Source: an uncultured Lachnospiraceae bacterium (GTDB taxonomy: Bacteria; Bacillota; Clostridia; Lachnospirales; Lachnospiraceae). From it: DNA of 64,000 bases. Shown here piece after piece: positions 37,864-47,719 of this stretch. The translations under genes and the position numbers were made by a program. The stretch lies in NCBI GenBank assembly GCA_947574135.1, contig CANPIM010000004.1:1-64000 (forward strand), read 5' to 3'. Positions within the stretch are counted from its first letter, which is position 1, and each line of letters opens with the position of its first letter. A model generated the notes under the pieces. That model ran no database searches. It worked only from the letters and a program-made list of their open reading frames with translations, and was not told the origin of the DNA.

Positions 37864-38793
37864 ATGATTGTAACTGTCACCCTAAACCCATGTATTGACA
37901 AAACCATTTATCTTTCAAAGCTTTCCATTGGAGCCTACAACCGGGTAAAAAGCACCCGGAGCGACTTGTCGGGAAAGGGTATCAATGTAAGCACTGTGCT
38001 CTCCCGTTTACAGGTCCAGACCCGTTGTATGGGACTGAATTTTCGGGGAAATGCCCAAATGCTGGATCAGGTGCTAAACCGGCGGGGACTTTCCCAGGAT
38101 TTCGTTCTCACGGACGGAGAAATCCGCACCAATGTAAAGCTTTTTGACGAATCCTGCCAGGTTATGACCGAGATCAACGAGGCGGGACCCACCGTACCGG
38201 CCAGGGCCGTGGACATTCTCCTGGACAAGGTGGAGGCTGTTCTGGATGAGGCCTATCTCCTGGTCCTAAGCGGCAGCATTCCACCCGGCGTTCCAGCGGA
38301 TATCTATCAAAGGCTTATCCGCATGGCTCACCGGAAGGATGTAAAAACCATCCTGGACGCTTCCGGAGAGCCCTTTCTGCTGGCCCTGGAGGAAAAGCCC
38401 TATCTCATTAAGCCCAATGCCTTTGAGTTTGAGCAGGCCTTCCAAAAAGAGATTCGGGCAGGCAAGAGCCCCCTGGAGGTTGCCCAAAACCTGGTGGACA
38501 GCGGAATCTCCTACATCTGTATTTCCATGGGCAGTGACGGCGCTCTGCTGGTAGATAAGGATCACGCCTACCGGGCCGCTCCTCTTCCCCTGGAGGCCAA
38601 GGGCCTTACCGGCGCCGGGGATTCCATGGTGGCTGGTATGTGCTACGCTATCCGGCGCCGGCTGGGACCGGAGGCCATGCTTCGTTATGCCATGGCGGCC
38701 GCCGGCGGATCTGTCCGCCTGGAGGGGACACTTTTGACCTCCAGGGAGGATCTGGAGGAGCTGCTGCCACAGGTGGAGATCACCACGCTGTAA
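37864..38793 (+). CDS. fruK: 1-phosphofructokinase family hexose kinase (PfkB)
   Basis: MIVTVTLNPCIDKTIYL; LKGLTGAGDSMVAGM-type motif (AKGLTGAGDSMVAG). Confidence 0.88.
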   Translation: MIVTVTLNPCIDKTIYLSKLSIGAYNRVKSTRSDLSGKGINVSTVLSRLQVQTRCMGLNFRGNAQMLDQVLNRRGLSQDFVLTDGEIRTNVKLFDESCQVMTEINEAGPTVPARAVDILLDKVEAVLDEAYLLVLSGSIPPGVPADIYQRLIRMAHRKDVKTILDASGEPFLLALEEKPYLIKPNAFEFEQAFQKEIRAGKSPLEVAQNLVDSGISYICISMGSDGALLVDKDHAYRAAPLPLEAKGLTGAGDSMVAGMCYAIRRRLGPEAMLRYAMAAAGGSVRLEGTLLTSREDLEELLPQVEITTL

Positions 38794-38838
38794 GGAGGAC
38801 GCCTCTTTCCGTTTTTCCATATGACAAGGTCCGGTAAA

Positions 38839-38897
38839 AAAGAGCCCCGGCTGCACAGACCATGCCTGTGCCATGCCAAGGGGCTCTTTCTCTTTTA
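38839..38897 (+). terminator. Intrinsic terminator between convergent genes
   Basis: AAAGAGCCCC...GGGGCTCTTT then TCTCTTTTA. Confidence 0.8.
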
Positions 38898-38965
38898 TAT
38901 TCTGTTTCCTTTGGATCCAACAGCCTTCCCAAAATCGCCTCTGCCGGTCCCTGCCAGTTTAAGCA

Positions 38966-39754
38966 TCAGTGAAGGATCAATCCTCCTGTTACATTGATGC
39001 CCTGGCCTGTCATATTGTCCGCAAAATCCGAGGACAGATACACAAACATTCTGGCAATATCCTCCGGAGTCTGGGGACGCTTTAGGGGAATGGCGGAAAT
39101 CCGCTCCTCCCAGTAGGCCTCCGCATCGCCGCCCTGCTCCCGGGTCTGAGACAGAAATCCCTCCCAAATCTGGGTCCGGACAATGCCCGGGCAGACCGCA
39201 TTCACATTGATATTGTAGGGCGCTGCGTATTTGGCAACTGCCTGGGTAATGCCTGTCACCGCAAACTTAGAGGCCGAATAAGCCACATTGGTGGCATAGC
39301 CTTCCTTCCCCGACATGGAGGACATGTTCACAATCTTCCCCTTTTTGTTGGGTATCATCACCCGCAGGACAGCCTGGTCCACAAAGAAGGTTCCCTTGGT
39401 GTTTATATCCATGACAAAATCATAGAGCTCCTCTGTCATATCCATAAAATCCACCTTTTTGGATACTCCCGCAATATGATTCAGAATATCAATGACGCCC
39501 ATGGCCTTTACGGCTTCCTCCACCATGGCATCCACCTCTGCCTTTACCGCCACATTGCACTTGCAGCAATATGCCTGCACACCAGCCCCCGCCCGAATCT
39601 CCTCGGCGGTTTTCTCTGCATTTTCCAGATTCAGATCCGCGATAAACACGTTGGCTCCGGCCTGAGCCAACAGCTTTGCCGTCACTTTTCCGATTCCGTC
39701 GCCACCCCCGGTAACAATGGCGTTTTTCCCGGAAAGATCAATCGCAATACTCAT
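38966..39754 (-). CDS. Short-chain dehydrogenase/reductase
   Basis: NAIVTGGGDGIGKVTAKLL; YSASKFAVTGITQAVAKYAAPYNINVNAVCPG. Confidence 0.93.
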   Translation of the reverse strand: MSIAIDLSGKNAIVTGGGDGIGKVTAKLLAQAGANVFIADLNLENAEKTAEEIRAGAGVQAYCCKCNVAVKAEVDAMVEEAVKAMGVIDILNHIAGVSKKVDFMDMTEELYDFVMDINTKGTFFVDQAVLRVMIPNKKGKIVNMSSMSGKEGYATNVAYSASKFAVTGITQAVAKYAAPYNINVNAVCPGIVRTQIWEGFLSQTREQGGDAEAYWEERISAIPLKRPQTPEDIARMFVYLSSDFADNMTGQGINVTGGLILH

Positions 39755-39869
39755 AATATAGGGTTTCCTTTCTCTCACAATATAAAGCGCCTGCCGCTGC
39801 ACTGTCCGAAAATCAGGCAATGCAGGGCAGGCGCCACCATTCTTTTAAGTCTTAAATCCTTTTTAAGTC

Positions 39870-41294
39870 TTAAATAATTCCTACCAGAAGCAGCAGGGAT
39901 GCCACAACCAAGCAAACCACACCACAGACAGATCCAAGAAGCGTTATGTATTTCAAGCCTTGCTTGGTATCCAGGTTAAACAGAGAAGTTCCTACCCAGA
40001 ATCCACTGTCGCTTACGTGAGAACCAATCATGGTGCCACAGCCAATCAGCAGAGTCACGGCCACTGCAGACAGTCCCAGCTGTCCCATCATGGGCAGGCA
40101 GATAGCAGCAGCGGTCATACCAGCGGTGGTTCTGGAACCAACGGCAATCATCATAACCGCGCCAATCAGGAAGGGAACCAGAAGCATGGGAAGGCCTGAG
40201 CTTGCAACCGCTGTACCAAGAGCTGTATTGAAGCCCTCATGTACGCTGTCGTAGTTTTTGATGATCTGGCTGAAGCCACCGCCCATACCGGTTACCAGCA
40301 ACGGAATCAATGCCACGTTCAGAGCCTCGCCAACCCACTCATTGGTCATAATCCTTAACAGGCTCTTCTCATCTTTTCCGGTAAACTTCTTAAAGTTCTC
40401 AAATACCTTTTCTTTTCCTACAATACCATTCAAGAAGGTGATCAGCACACCGATAAACAGAGCTACGTTTCTGTTACCAAGAGCCTGCATCACTACGTTA
40501 AAGGTATTGTCAGCTGCCATATACATACCGCAGAAGGATGCAACAGCAATCAGGATAGCCGGTACAAGAATGGGAGCCATAGCAGCCAGTACATTGGGAA
40601 GGCCCTCTTCCTTAATCATCAGCTCATGATAATCGTCGCTGGATACCTCTTCCACACCTACAATAAAGTCCTCACGGGGATCGATCCACTCTTTGGCAAC
40701 TATCTTTTTGCCCAAAGCCCAGACAATCAGGAAGGCAACCAGGGAGATCACAATACCCCATAAAATAACGAATCCCAAATCAGCCTCGAGCAAAATAGCC
40801 ACGGCCAAGATTCCCGGTGTAGGCGGAACGATTGAGTGGGTCAGGGACGCAGTCAGCATGGTAAAGCCGCCCATTACAGACATGGATATCTTCTTTCTCT
40901 TTGACAGCAGAGCAGCAATGGGAGAAAGCAATACCTGGGTAATATCTCCGAATACGGGGATAGACATGATAAATGCCGCCAGAGCCGTGGACAGCTCCAG
41001 GCATTTGCCCTTAAACAGAGAAATGAAAAAGTTTACCATGGATTTCACGCCGCTGGTATCACGAATTCCCTGGGCAATGATAGAACCAAAGATAATCGTA
41101 CAGGCGATACTGGCCATGGTATTACCAAAGCCGGTGGTAAATACATTAACTGTCATTCCAATGTCGTAGCCAAAGCCAAGACCTGCAAGAACACCGCTGA
41201 CAAACAGGGCAAGCACGGGATGGATTCCCAGTTTTACAATCATAAACACCAGGATTATGACTGCAAGCAACAACACGATTAAAAATCTAGCCAT
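39870..41294 (-). CDS. GntP-family gluconate/organic acid permease
   Basis: GntP-type multi-TM sequence (FGSIIAQGIRDTSGVKSMVNFF; LTHSIVPPTPGILAVA). Confidence 0.9.
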   Translation of the reverse strand: MARFLIVLLLAVIILVFMIVKLGIHPVLALFVSGVLAGLGFGYDIGMTVNVFTTGFGNTMASIACTIIFGSIIAQGIRDTSGVKSMVNFFISLFKGKCLELSTALAAFIMSIPVFGDITQVLLSPIAALLSKRKKISMSVMGGFTMLTASLTHSIVPPTPGILAVAILLEADLGFVILWGIVISLVAFLIVWALGKKIVAKEWIDPREDFIVGVEEVSSDDYHELMIKEEGLPNVLAAMAPILVPAILIAVASFCGMYMAADNTFNVVMQALGNRNVALFIGVLITFLNGIVGKEKVFENFKKFTGKDEKSLLRIMTNEWVGEALNVALIPLLVTGMGGGFSQIIKNYDSVHEGFNTALGTAVASSGLPMLLVPFLIGAVMMIAVGSRTTAGMTAAAICLPMMGQLGLSAVAVTLLIGCGTMIGSHVSDSGFWVGTSLFNLDTKQGLKYITLLGSVCGVVCLVVASLLLLVGII

Positions 41295-41520
41295 ATTTTT
41301 TCTCCTTCATTTGTTGATTTTTACCGGTAAAATCATTCGTAGTTCTATCTTATCCCATTAGACATCATACGTCTATAGCAACCTTTGCCCACCTTATTTC
41401 TATTTCCATCATTCAATTTCTCCGAAACTCTCCCCGTTTTTCCCTACGTTTTTGTCTAGTTTGTATAATTCCATTCTCTAATTTTGTCATATTTTTCTAA
41501 TTGACAAAATTATTTATATT

Positions 41521-42408
41521 TCATATTTTATCATTTATATTTCCTATCTTCTGATTTCTGTACTCCTCCGGGCCAATTCCCATGGACTTGCGAAACATTT
41601 TGTAGAAGTTACTATAGTTGTGAAACCCACATTTTTTGGCAATTTCCACAATAGGAGCGTTTCCATAGAGTAACTGTCTGGCTAAACTGATGCGCTTTTC
41701 AATAATATAGCTGGTGAGGGTATTTCCTGTCACGCCCCGGAACAGGCGGCAGATATGAGACACACTGTAATTAAATTCTCTGGCAATGTGCTCCAGGGTC
41801 AGCTCCTGCTCCAAATTCTTTTCCACAAATTCCAGGATCTCAGAAACCTTTTCTATGCGTCCATCGTCTCCCTGCCCCAGCTGCCGCCCTCTGCAGCTGT
41901 CCCGAAACAAAAAGCCCAAGGTCTGAATCACCAGCCCCCGCTCCAAAATCTTTTTCTCCGGTCCGGTGCAGGCCTGAAGCCTGGCAAAATGCTCCGCGAT
42001 TTTCAGATAATCATAAAAGGCCTCCAGTTCCAGATGGAGAATGGGATAACCGGGATTTTTCTTGGAAAATATCTGAAACAGATTTGCCTCCCGTGTGGAC
42101 AGCTGCCCCAGAATTTTGGGATCTATGCCCAGACTGATCCGCTGATGCCCCTCATTTTCCCGGCATAAAAGCATATGATTCTCAAACATCCGACACAAAA
42201 TCACGTCTCCCCGGCGTATGAGATATTCCCTGTCCTCCAAAAGGTAGGTCACGTCCCCTCCCATGTAGATAATCACCTCATAGAAGTCATGGTAATGCAT
42301 AAAATAGGAGGAATTTTCCCCTCCGCTGTATTTAATGATATGATAATCGTTTTCCATCATATCCAGGCTCATCTTAGAGACCAGGTAGCTGCCCCCCCTG
42401 CTTTCCAT
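41521..42408 (-). CDS. AraC-family transcriptional regulator (cupin + HTH)
   Basis: LTLEHIAREFNYSVSHICRLFRGVTGNTLTSYIIEKRISLARQLLYGNAPIVEIAKKCGFHNYSNFYKMFRKSMG. Confidence 0.94.
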   Translation of the reverse strand: MESRGGSYLVSKMSLDMMENDYHIIKYSGGENSSYFMHYHDFYEVIIYMGGDVTYLLEDREYLIRRGDVILCRMFENHMLLCRENEGHQRISLGIDPKILGQLSTREANLFQIFSKKNPGYPILHLELEAFYDYLKIAEHFARLQACTGPEKKILERGLVIQTLGFLFRDSCRGRQLGQGDDGRIEKVSEILEFVEKNLEQELTLEHIAREFNYSVSHICRLFRGVTGNTLTSYIIEKRISLARQLLYGNAPIVEIAKKCGFHNYSNFYKMFRKSMGIGPEEYRNQKIGNINDKI

Positions 42409-42577
42409 CTTCTATTCCTCCTGTCACAAACAATAAGGCCGGACACCCTCATTTCCACCGGCTATAAAAAACGCCGCGGTCAAACTCAGATTTCCTGCTG
42501 CCACGGCGCCTTTTACTTCCTTTTCCCGCTCTTGACAAGGGCGCATACGCCTTGCCAAGAGCAGGGATTACATTCTC

Positions 42578-45500
42578 TTACAATTCAAAATCCTTTTCCA
42601 TCAACACATAATTGCCGAATTCATCCTGACGCCGTTTGGAAAACAGCCTTTTGATGCCTCTTCGGCTGGAGCTGATAATGGCGTCGTCGATCATATCCTT
42701 CACCTCCGCCACATTGACCAGATGATCGCTGGTCTGGTTGTTTCCAATCCGGTTGTAGAGAGCCAGCACAGCCATCTCGTCCAGCACATAGCCCTGCTCC
42801 TGACCGTAGGATTTTCCAAAGGCCACCAGCTCATGGTTGGTAAATACGGGAATCTCAATGGTCCGCTCAAATTTCGCCCCCAGGCTCTCGCAGCGGGTAA
42901 AAAGCTTTTTCACCTCCGCCGGCTCATCCTCCAGCACTACAAACAGGTTTCCCGTCTGCCGAAGCATGGCTCCGGAAAGCTTAGCCGCTGTTTCCGCCGT
43001 CATGCCCCCGGCCCGCTCAATCACCAGCGCACCTCCGTTCAGCTTGCGTACCACGGCCGCCACGTCTCTCTGATTCATGGAATCTCCCGTGACCCTGGCC
43101 ATTTTGCTTCCCGTCACTCCCCGAAGCTTTTGAATGGCTTTTACCAGATCCACCGCCAGGGTGGTTTTGCCGCTTCCGCTCACCCCGGTGACTACAATAT
43201 TTCCCGCCACAGAGGTGCCGTCCAGCTGGCGGTTTTCCTCGTCCTCCAAAAACTGGGACAGCTGCTGATTCATGCCATGGACAGAGGTAAAATAGGCAAA
43301 CAGCTTCTCCTGCTCGTCACTGAGCCTTTTACCGCTCACATGCTTTAGCTCATCCTCCAGCACCTTTTCCAGATCCCACATCATCTCCGAAGCTTTTCTC
43401 TTCTTTCCCGATGGGGCGTCCTGAGCTTCCTTCTGCCGGCTTTCCTGCGCTTCCTTTTTCTTTTCTTTTTTTGCCGCTCCCTTTCCGGCTGTCTCTTCCT
43501 CCTGAAGCTGGTCCTCTCCCTCCTGGGACGCTTCTTCCTGGTATGGATCCTCCTCTTCCCTGTATTCCTCTTCCTGGTACGGATCCTCTTCTTCCCTGTA
43601 TTCCTCCTGGTACGGATCCTCTTCTTCCCCGTATTCCTCCTCTGTCAGCCTGGAAGTTTCCGTTTCCGGAAACAGATCTCCGCCGGCCTCCATTTCTTCC
43701 CGAATAGCCTCTCTGAGAATTTCCTCTATCTCATCCTCCTGGGGATACTCCTCATTCTCCTGGGGATACTCCTCATCCTCTTCATCCTCGGCTTCCCCGT
43801 AATTGTCGCCCGCCTCATAGACCTCAGGATCTCCATCATCTCCGTAAGACTCTTCTGCAGACTCCTCCGGCCAGAGGTCAGCTTCCTCATAAGAGGTACC
43901 CTCTCCCTCTGAAGCTTGGCCATATCCCTGCGTATCCTGGGTATCCATCCAGGCAGCCTCTTCACAATCCTTATAAGAGCCAATCCCTGTATCAGGGCTC
44001 TCCTCCTGGTCATACTCCTCATACTCCTGGAACTCCTCATATTCTTCCTGACCGGCACCCCCGTCCTCATAGACGGCCTCTTCTTCCATGCCAGCCTCAT
44101 TCTCATAAAGGCCCTCGTCCTCATAGACAGCCTCTTCTTCCATGCCAGCCTCATTCTCATAGAGGCCCTCATCCTCATAGACAGCCTCTTCTTCCATGCC
44201 AGCCTCGTCCCCATAGACAGGCTCATCCTCATTGCGGCCCTCGTCCTGAAGGAAGCCTGGATCCTCCCGCTCAATAGGCTCTACAATAATTTTTACCGGA
44301 AGCTTGCCCTCGATCTCATCCAGCAGCTCCTGCACATCCGGCGGAATCAGACCACTCTGAAAATCCACTGCCTCCAATCTCCGGCGCAATGCCTCCTCTT
44401 TACGCTCCTGTTCCTCCTTGGCTATGCGATCCAGCTCTGCACCCATTTTCTGTTTCTTGACTTCCCACTCTGCCAAAATGTCCTCTATACGCATCTGGCC
44501 GGTGATCTGTCTGTCCAAAACATTTTCTTTATCATCGAAGGTCAGCTGGCCATCCTCCGTCTGTCCCAGATATAGCTTCCGGGCCTTGTCGGACTCTTCG
44601 GTGGCAGCATCCTCCCCTTCCTTCTCCACATCAGCCTCATTGACGCCATCTACATCATCGCCTTCTCCGTAGAGCTCCTCTTCGTAGCCGCCTTCCCCAT
44701 AGAGCTCCCCTTCGTAGCCGCCTTCCCCATAGAATTCCTCTCCATTACCGGCTTCCTCATAACTGCCGTCCCCATAGACAGGCTCCCCATAGCCTTCGTC
44801 CTCGGCTTCTCCATAGGTCTCACCATCATAAACAGCTTCCTCGTCTCCGGCTTCTCCATAGGTCTCACCATCATAAACGGCTTCCTCGTCTCCGGCTTCT
44901 CCATAGGTCTCACCATTATAAACGGCTTCCTCGTCCCCATAACAGCCTTCTTCTAAATAGCCCTCTGTCTCATAACCCCCGTCCTCGTAAGCAGGCTCCC
45001 CGTAGCCTCCGTCCTCGTAGACAGGCTCTCCATAGCCTTCGTCCCCATAGACAGGCTCCACATAACCTTCGTCCTCATAGACAGGTTCTTCATAAACAGG
45101 CTCTCCATAACCTTCGTCCTCATAGACGGGCTCTCCATAGGCAGGCTCCACATAACCTTCGTCCTCATAAACAGGCTCCCCATAGCCTCCGTCCTCGTAG
45201 ACAGGCTCTCCATAGCCTTCGTCCTCGTAAACAGGCTCCCCATAGCCTCCGTCCTCGTAGACAGGCTCTCCATAGCCTTCGTCCTCATAAACAGGCTCTC
45301 CATAGGCAGGCTCCGCATAACCTTCATCCTCATAAACAGGCTCCCCATAGGCCTCCTCTTCATAGCCGTTCTCAGGATATTCCTCTTGGGCATAGCCGGC
45401 ATCTGTATAGCCATCTCCGGCATAGGTCTGACTGGCCAGGGCTTCCTCTCCAAACAGATCCCGAAGGCCGGCGGCCACCTCGGCCTGCAGATTTACGGTG

Positions 45501-46246
45501 TTGTACCGCTCCTCCGGGTCAACGGTGCGAATCTCTATTTCCGGCTCCTCCGAATCTCCCAGATAGACATCTTCCGGAGAAACATCCTCCATCCCATTCG
45601 CAGACAAAGCAAGTTCATCCTCCGTGTGGACATAGCTCCGATATTTCTGCTCCTGAGAGCTGGTCAGGGGCTGAAGCTTCATTTTTAACTCCATGGCCCG
45701 ACGAACGTATTCTCCCTCGCTAAACCACAGAATCAGATCGTCGCACTCCTCCACGCACTTTTGGGTCATTCCCTCCTGATAATACAATAGCGCCAGCTCA
45801 TAGGCCCATTTCTCATGGTACTCCCGGCCCTTAAACTCCTCCAGAATGGCAATGAGATCCTCTGCCGGCGCGCCCTTGGCCTGGTAAAGCTTGTATTTCA
45901 AAATATAGCGACTCAAATCATGAGGCGCGATCTTTACAAATTCCTTGTAAAGCTCCGTCGCCTCGTCAAACTCTCCCATAAGTGTGGCCAGCTCCGCCAT
46001 TTTATACACAATCATACGGCCAATAGGAGCCCTGTCATAGGCCATATTCAAAAGCTCGTAGCTGTCCTCGTATCGTTTCAGCTTCTCATAAGCTTCGCTC
46101 ACCTGCATCAAAAGCTCTACATTTTTTACCCGCTTCCACTCTATTCCATCCGCAATCTTTACCGCCATGCGATAATCCTTGCGCTCAATAAGCTTCTGAA
46201 TCTGCTCTGCTTTTATCCTAAATTCATACTTGTCCAAAAGTTTCAC
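42578..46246 (-). CDS. Large TPR / acidic tandem-repeat / P-loop ATPase protein
   Basis: N-terminal TPR-like helices; long Glu/Tyr-rich repeats; C-terminal Walker A VTGVSGSGKTTLAVDLVKAIQ and AAA-like region. Confidence 0.85.
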   Translation of the reverse strand: MKLLDKYEFRIKAEQIQKLIERKDYRMAVKIADGIEWKRVKNVELLMQVSEAYEKLKRYEDSYELLNMAYDRAPIGRMIVYKMAELATLMGEFDEATELYKEFVKIAPHDLSRYILKYKLYQAKGAPAEDLIAILEEFKGREYHEKWAYELALLYYQEGMTQKCVEECDDLILWFSEGEYVRRAMELKMKLQPLTSSQEQKYRSYVHTEDELALSANGMEDVSPEDVYLGDSEEPEIEIRTVDPEERYNTVNLQAEVAAGLRDLFGEEALASQTYAGDGYTDAGYAQEEYPENGYEEEAYGEPVYEDEGYAEPAYGEPVYEDEGYGEPVYEDGGYGEPVYEDEGYGEPVYEDGGYGEPVYEDEGYVEPAYGEPVYEDEGYGEPVYEEPVYEDEGYVEPVYGDEGYGEPVYEDGGYGEPAYEDGGYETEGYLEEGCYGDEEAVYNGETYGEAGDEEAVYDGETYGEAGDEEAVYDGETYGEAEDEGYGEPVYGDGSYEEAGNGEEFYGEGGYEGELYGEGGYEEELYGEGDDVDGVNEADVEKEGEDAATEESDKARKLYLGQTEDGQLTFDDKENVLDRQITGQMRIEDILAEWEVKKQKMGAELDRIAKEEQERKEEALRRRLEAVDFQSGLIPPDVQELLDEIEGKLPVKIIVEPIEREDPGFLQDEGRNEDEPVYGDEAGMEEEAVYEDEGLYENEAGMEEEAVYEDEGLYENEAGMEEEAVYEDGGAGQEEYEEFQEYEEYDQEESPDTGIGSYKDCEEAAWMDTQDTQGYGQASEGEGTSYEEADLWPEESAEESYGDDGDPEVYEAGDNYGEAEDEEDEEYPQENEEYPQEDEIEEILREAIREEMEAGGDLFPETETSRLTEEEYGEEEDPYQEEYREEEDPYQEEEYREEEDPYQEEASQEGEDQLQEEETAGKGAAKKEKKKEAQESRQKEAQDAPSGKKRKASEMMWDLEKVLEDELKHVSGKRLSDEQEKLFAYFTSVHGMNQQLSQFLEDEENRQLDGTSVAGNIVVTGVSGSGKTTLAVDLVKAIQKLRGVTGSKMARVTGDSMNQRDVAAVVRKLNGGALVIERAGGMTAETAAKLSGAMLRQTGNLFVVLEDEPAEVKKLFTRCESLGAKFERTIEIPVFTNHELVAFGKSYGQEQGYVLDEMAVLALYNRIGNNQTSDHLVNVAEVKDMIDDAIISSSRRGIKRLFSKRRQDEFGNYVLMEKDFEL
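43540..43640 (-). repeat. 33/36-bp tandem repeat (EEYREEEDPYQ)
   Basis: Three consecutive near-identical units in frame. Confidence 0.8.
44068..44232 (-). repeat. 54-bp (18-aa) tandem repeat, three copies
   Basis: Units of YENEAGMEEEAVYEDEGL. Confidence 0.88.
44810..44945 (-). repeat. 45-bp (15-aa) tandem repeat, three copies
   Basis: EEAVYDGETYGEAGD units. Confidence 0.88.
44960..45390 (-). repeat. 30-bp (10-aa) tandem repeat array with higher-order structure
   Basis: Many GEPVYED(E/G)GY units alternating E/G, with occasional AEPAY/VEPAY variants. Confidence 0.9.
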
Positions 46247-46457
46247 CCCAGTGCATAAGAAATGCTATCATTTGCTACCTAAACCATGCCCTCCGCTGAC
46301 AGAGGACATTTGTACGCTTGCCAGCAAAGGGGATTACTCCACAATAAAAACAGTGTATCACAGGCCCGAGGCCTTGTCAAAACGTTATTCCCAATTCCTT
46401 CCCCATATATGGCCGGAAATCAGCCATTTGATTGATTTTTCCAAATTTTCCCATCCC

Positions 46458-47222
46458 TTAGGAATCCCTCCCGGTTTTCCGTTCCCTTGCCCTGCTGGAC
46501 AGCCAATAAAGAATGGCAGCGAAAAAAAGCCCGAGACTGATCCACTGGGAGGTAGAGAAGCCTCCAAAGGCTCCCCGGCTGTCATTACGAAAATATTCCA
46601 GGGCAAAGCGTACAGGGGTGTACAGAAGAAGATATATACACAGACTGTTTTTCTTCCTTGTCCTTCGGGTATCAATATAGAATAAAAGAATTGCCGCGAT
46701 CATCAGATTGGCCAGGGCTTCTGTGCGCTGTACCGGAAACAGGGGCACATGATTGGGGGCAAAAAGGGAATTTTCATATACCTGCGCCAGGGGCCCCTCA
46801 TAGCAACAGCCCACAAGACTACAGCCAATCCGGCCAAAGCCATGAACAATGGGAATACAGGGCATGCACACATGCACATAGCGCAGCACAGGAAGCTTCC
46901 CTATGCGGGCGCACAGAAGCAGGCTGAGAAGTCCCCCCATCAGTCCTCCATAAAAAACAAAGCCTCCCACCATGATGCTGTTGAGATACTCCCACTCCAG
47001 CAGGCGGGAAACGTCAATCTGCCTCCAGGACACAATAAGATAAAGAAGCTTGGCGCCCACAACGCCTCCCAATCCCACCAGGGAGGCGATAATGGTAAAA
47101 TCATTCACATCCAGATGAAACAGCTTCACCTGCACATAACCGCAAAGAGCCGCCATACAAACCCCCAGGGCAATAAAAAACCCATAATAGGGAATCAAAA
47201 AGGAACCCACATAAAATCCCAT
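46458..47222 (-). CDS. lgt: Prolipoprotein diacylglyceryl transferase
   Basis: VHGFGRIGCSLVGCCYEG; VGGFVFYGGLMGG; start MGFYVGSFLIPYYGFF. Confidence 0.9.
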   Translation of the reverse strand: MGFYVGSFLIPYYGFFIALGVCMAALCGYVQVKLFHLDVNDFTIIASLVGLGGVVGAKLLYLIVSWRQIDVSRLLEWEYLNSIMVGGFVFYGGLMGGLLSLLLCARIGKLPVLRYVHVCMPCIPIVHGFGRIGCSLVGCCYEGPLAQVYENSLFAPNHVPLFPVQRTEALANLMIAAILLFYIDTRRTRKKNSLCIYLLLYTPVRFALEYFRNDSRGAFGGFSTSQWISLGLFFAAILYWLSSRARERKTGRDS

Positions 47223-47331
47223 ATATATCCTCTCTTTAAAAAACAAAATCAGATTCCTGGGCTAACAAAAAAGATAGGAATGCATCCGCACTCCTATCCA
47301 TTTGCACCACATGTAACAACTCTCTTTTTCC

Positions 47332-47583
47332 TTATGACAGCGCTCCTACACTTGCTGCGCAGGCTACACATGCAATAAAGACCAGCAGACTTAAAACAGT
47401 ACCAATAATGGAACAAACCATACCTGCTGTCGCCATGCCGCTGTTCTCAGGATTGGCCTTCTTAGCCAGCGCTCCCAAAACAATACCTACGATACCGATA
47501 AGCGCACTAACCCATGTACCTCCGAAAAGACTCAGCACGATGGAAATAATTCCTAACACTAATGATGCAACGCCCATTCTACA
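47332..47583 (-). CDS. Small DUF4190-like membrane protein
   Basis: MGVASLVLGIISIVLSLFGG...IVGIVLGALAKKANPENSGMATAGMVCSIIG. Confidence 0.7.
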   Translation of the reverse strand, partial: CRMGVASLVLGIISIVLSLFGGTWVSALIGIVGIVLGALAKKANPENSGMATAGMVCSIIGTVLSLLVFIACVACAASVGALS

Positions 47584-47719
47584 AGCTCCCCCTTCAATTT
47601 TATACGTGGACTTTTTCCAATATCTTGTCACACTTTAATTCTTTATATCATATTTTTTAGAAAAAAGCAATACTTTATATTTTTTCTTTTATTTTTTCTT
47701 AATACTTTTTTTATATAAT

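Noticed and set aside
38966-42408. AraC-GntP-SDR unit as a new pathway
   Set aside because: Looks like an ordinary regulated sugar-acid uptake/oxidation operon; nothing unusual in motifs.
44960-45390. CRISPR-like appearance of regular repeats
   Set aside because: Units are contiguous, in frame and lack unique spacers; no cas genes nearby.
44953-45453. Alternative-frame ORFs through the acidic repeats (also 43726-44274 and 44650-44940) with MRTKAMESLST-type repeats
   Set aside because: They are shifted readings of the same tandem repeats inside the 1222-aa gene; no independent start signal or family resemblance.
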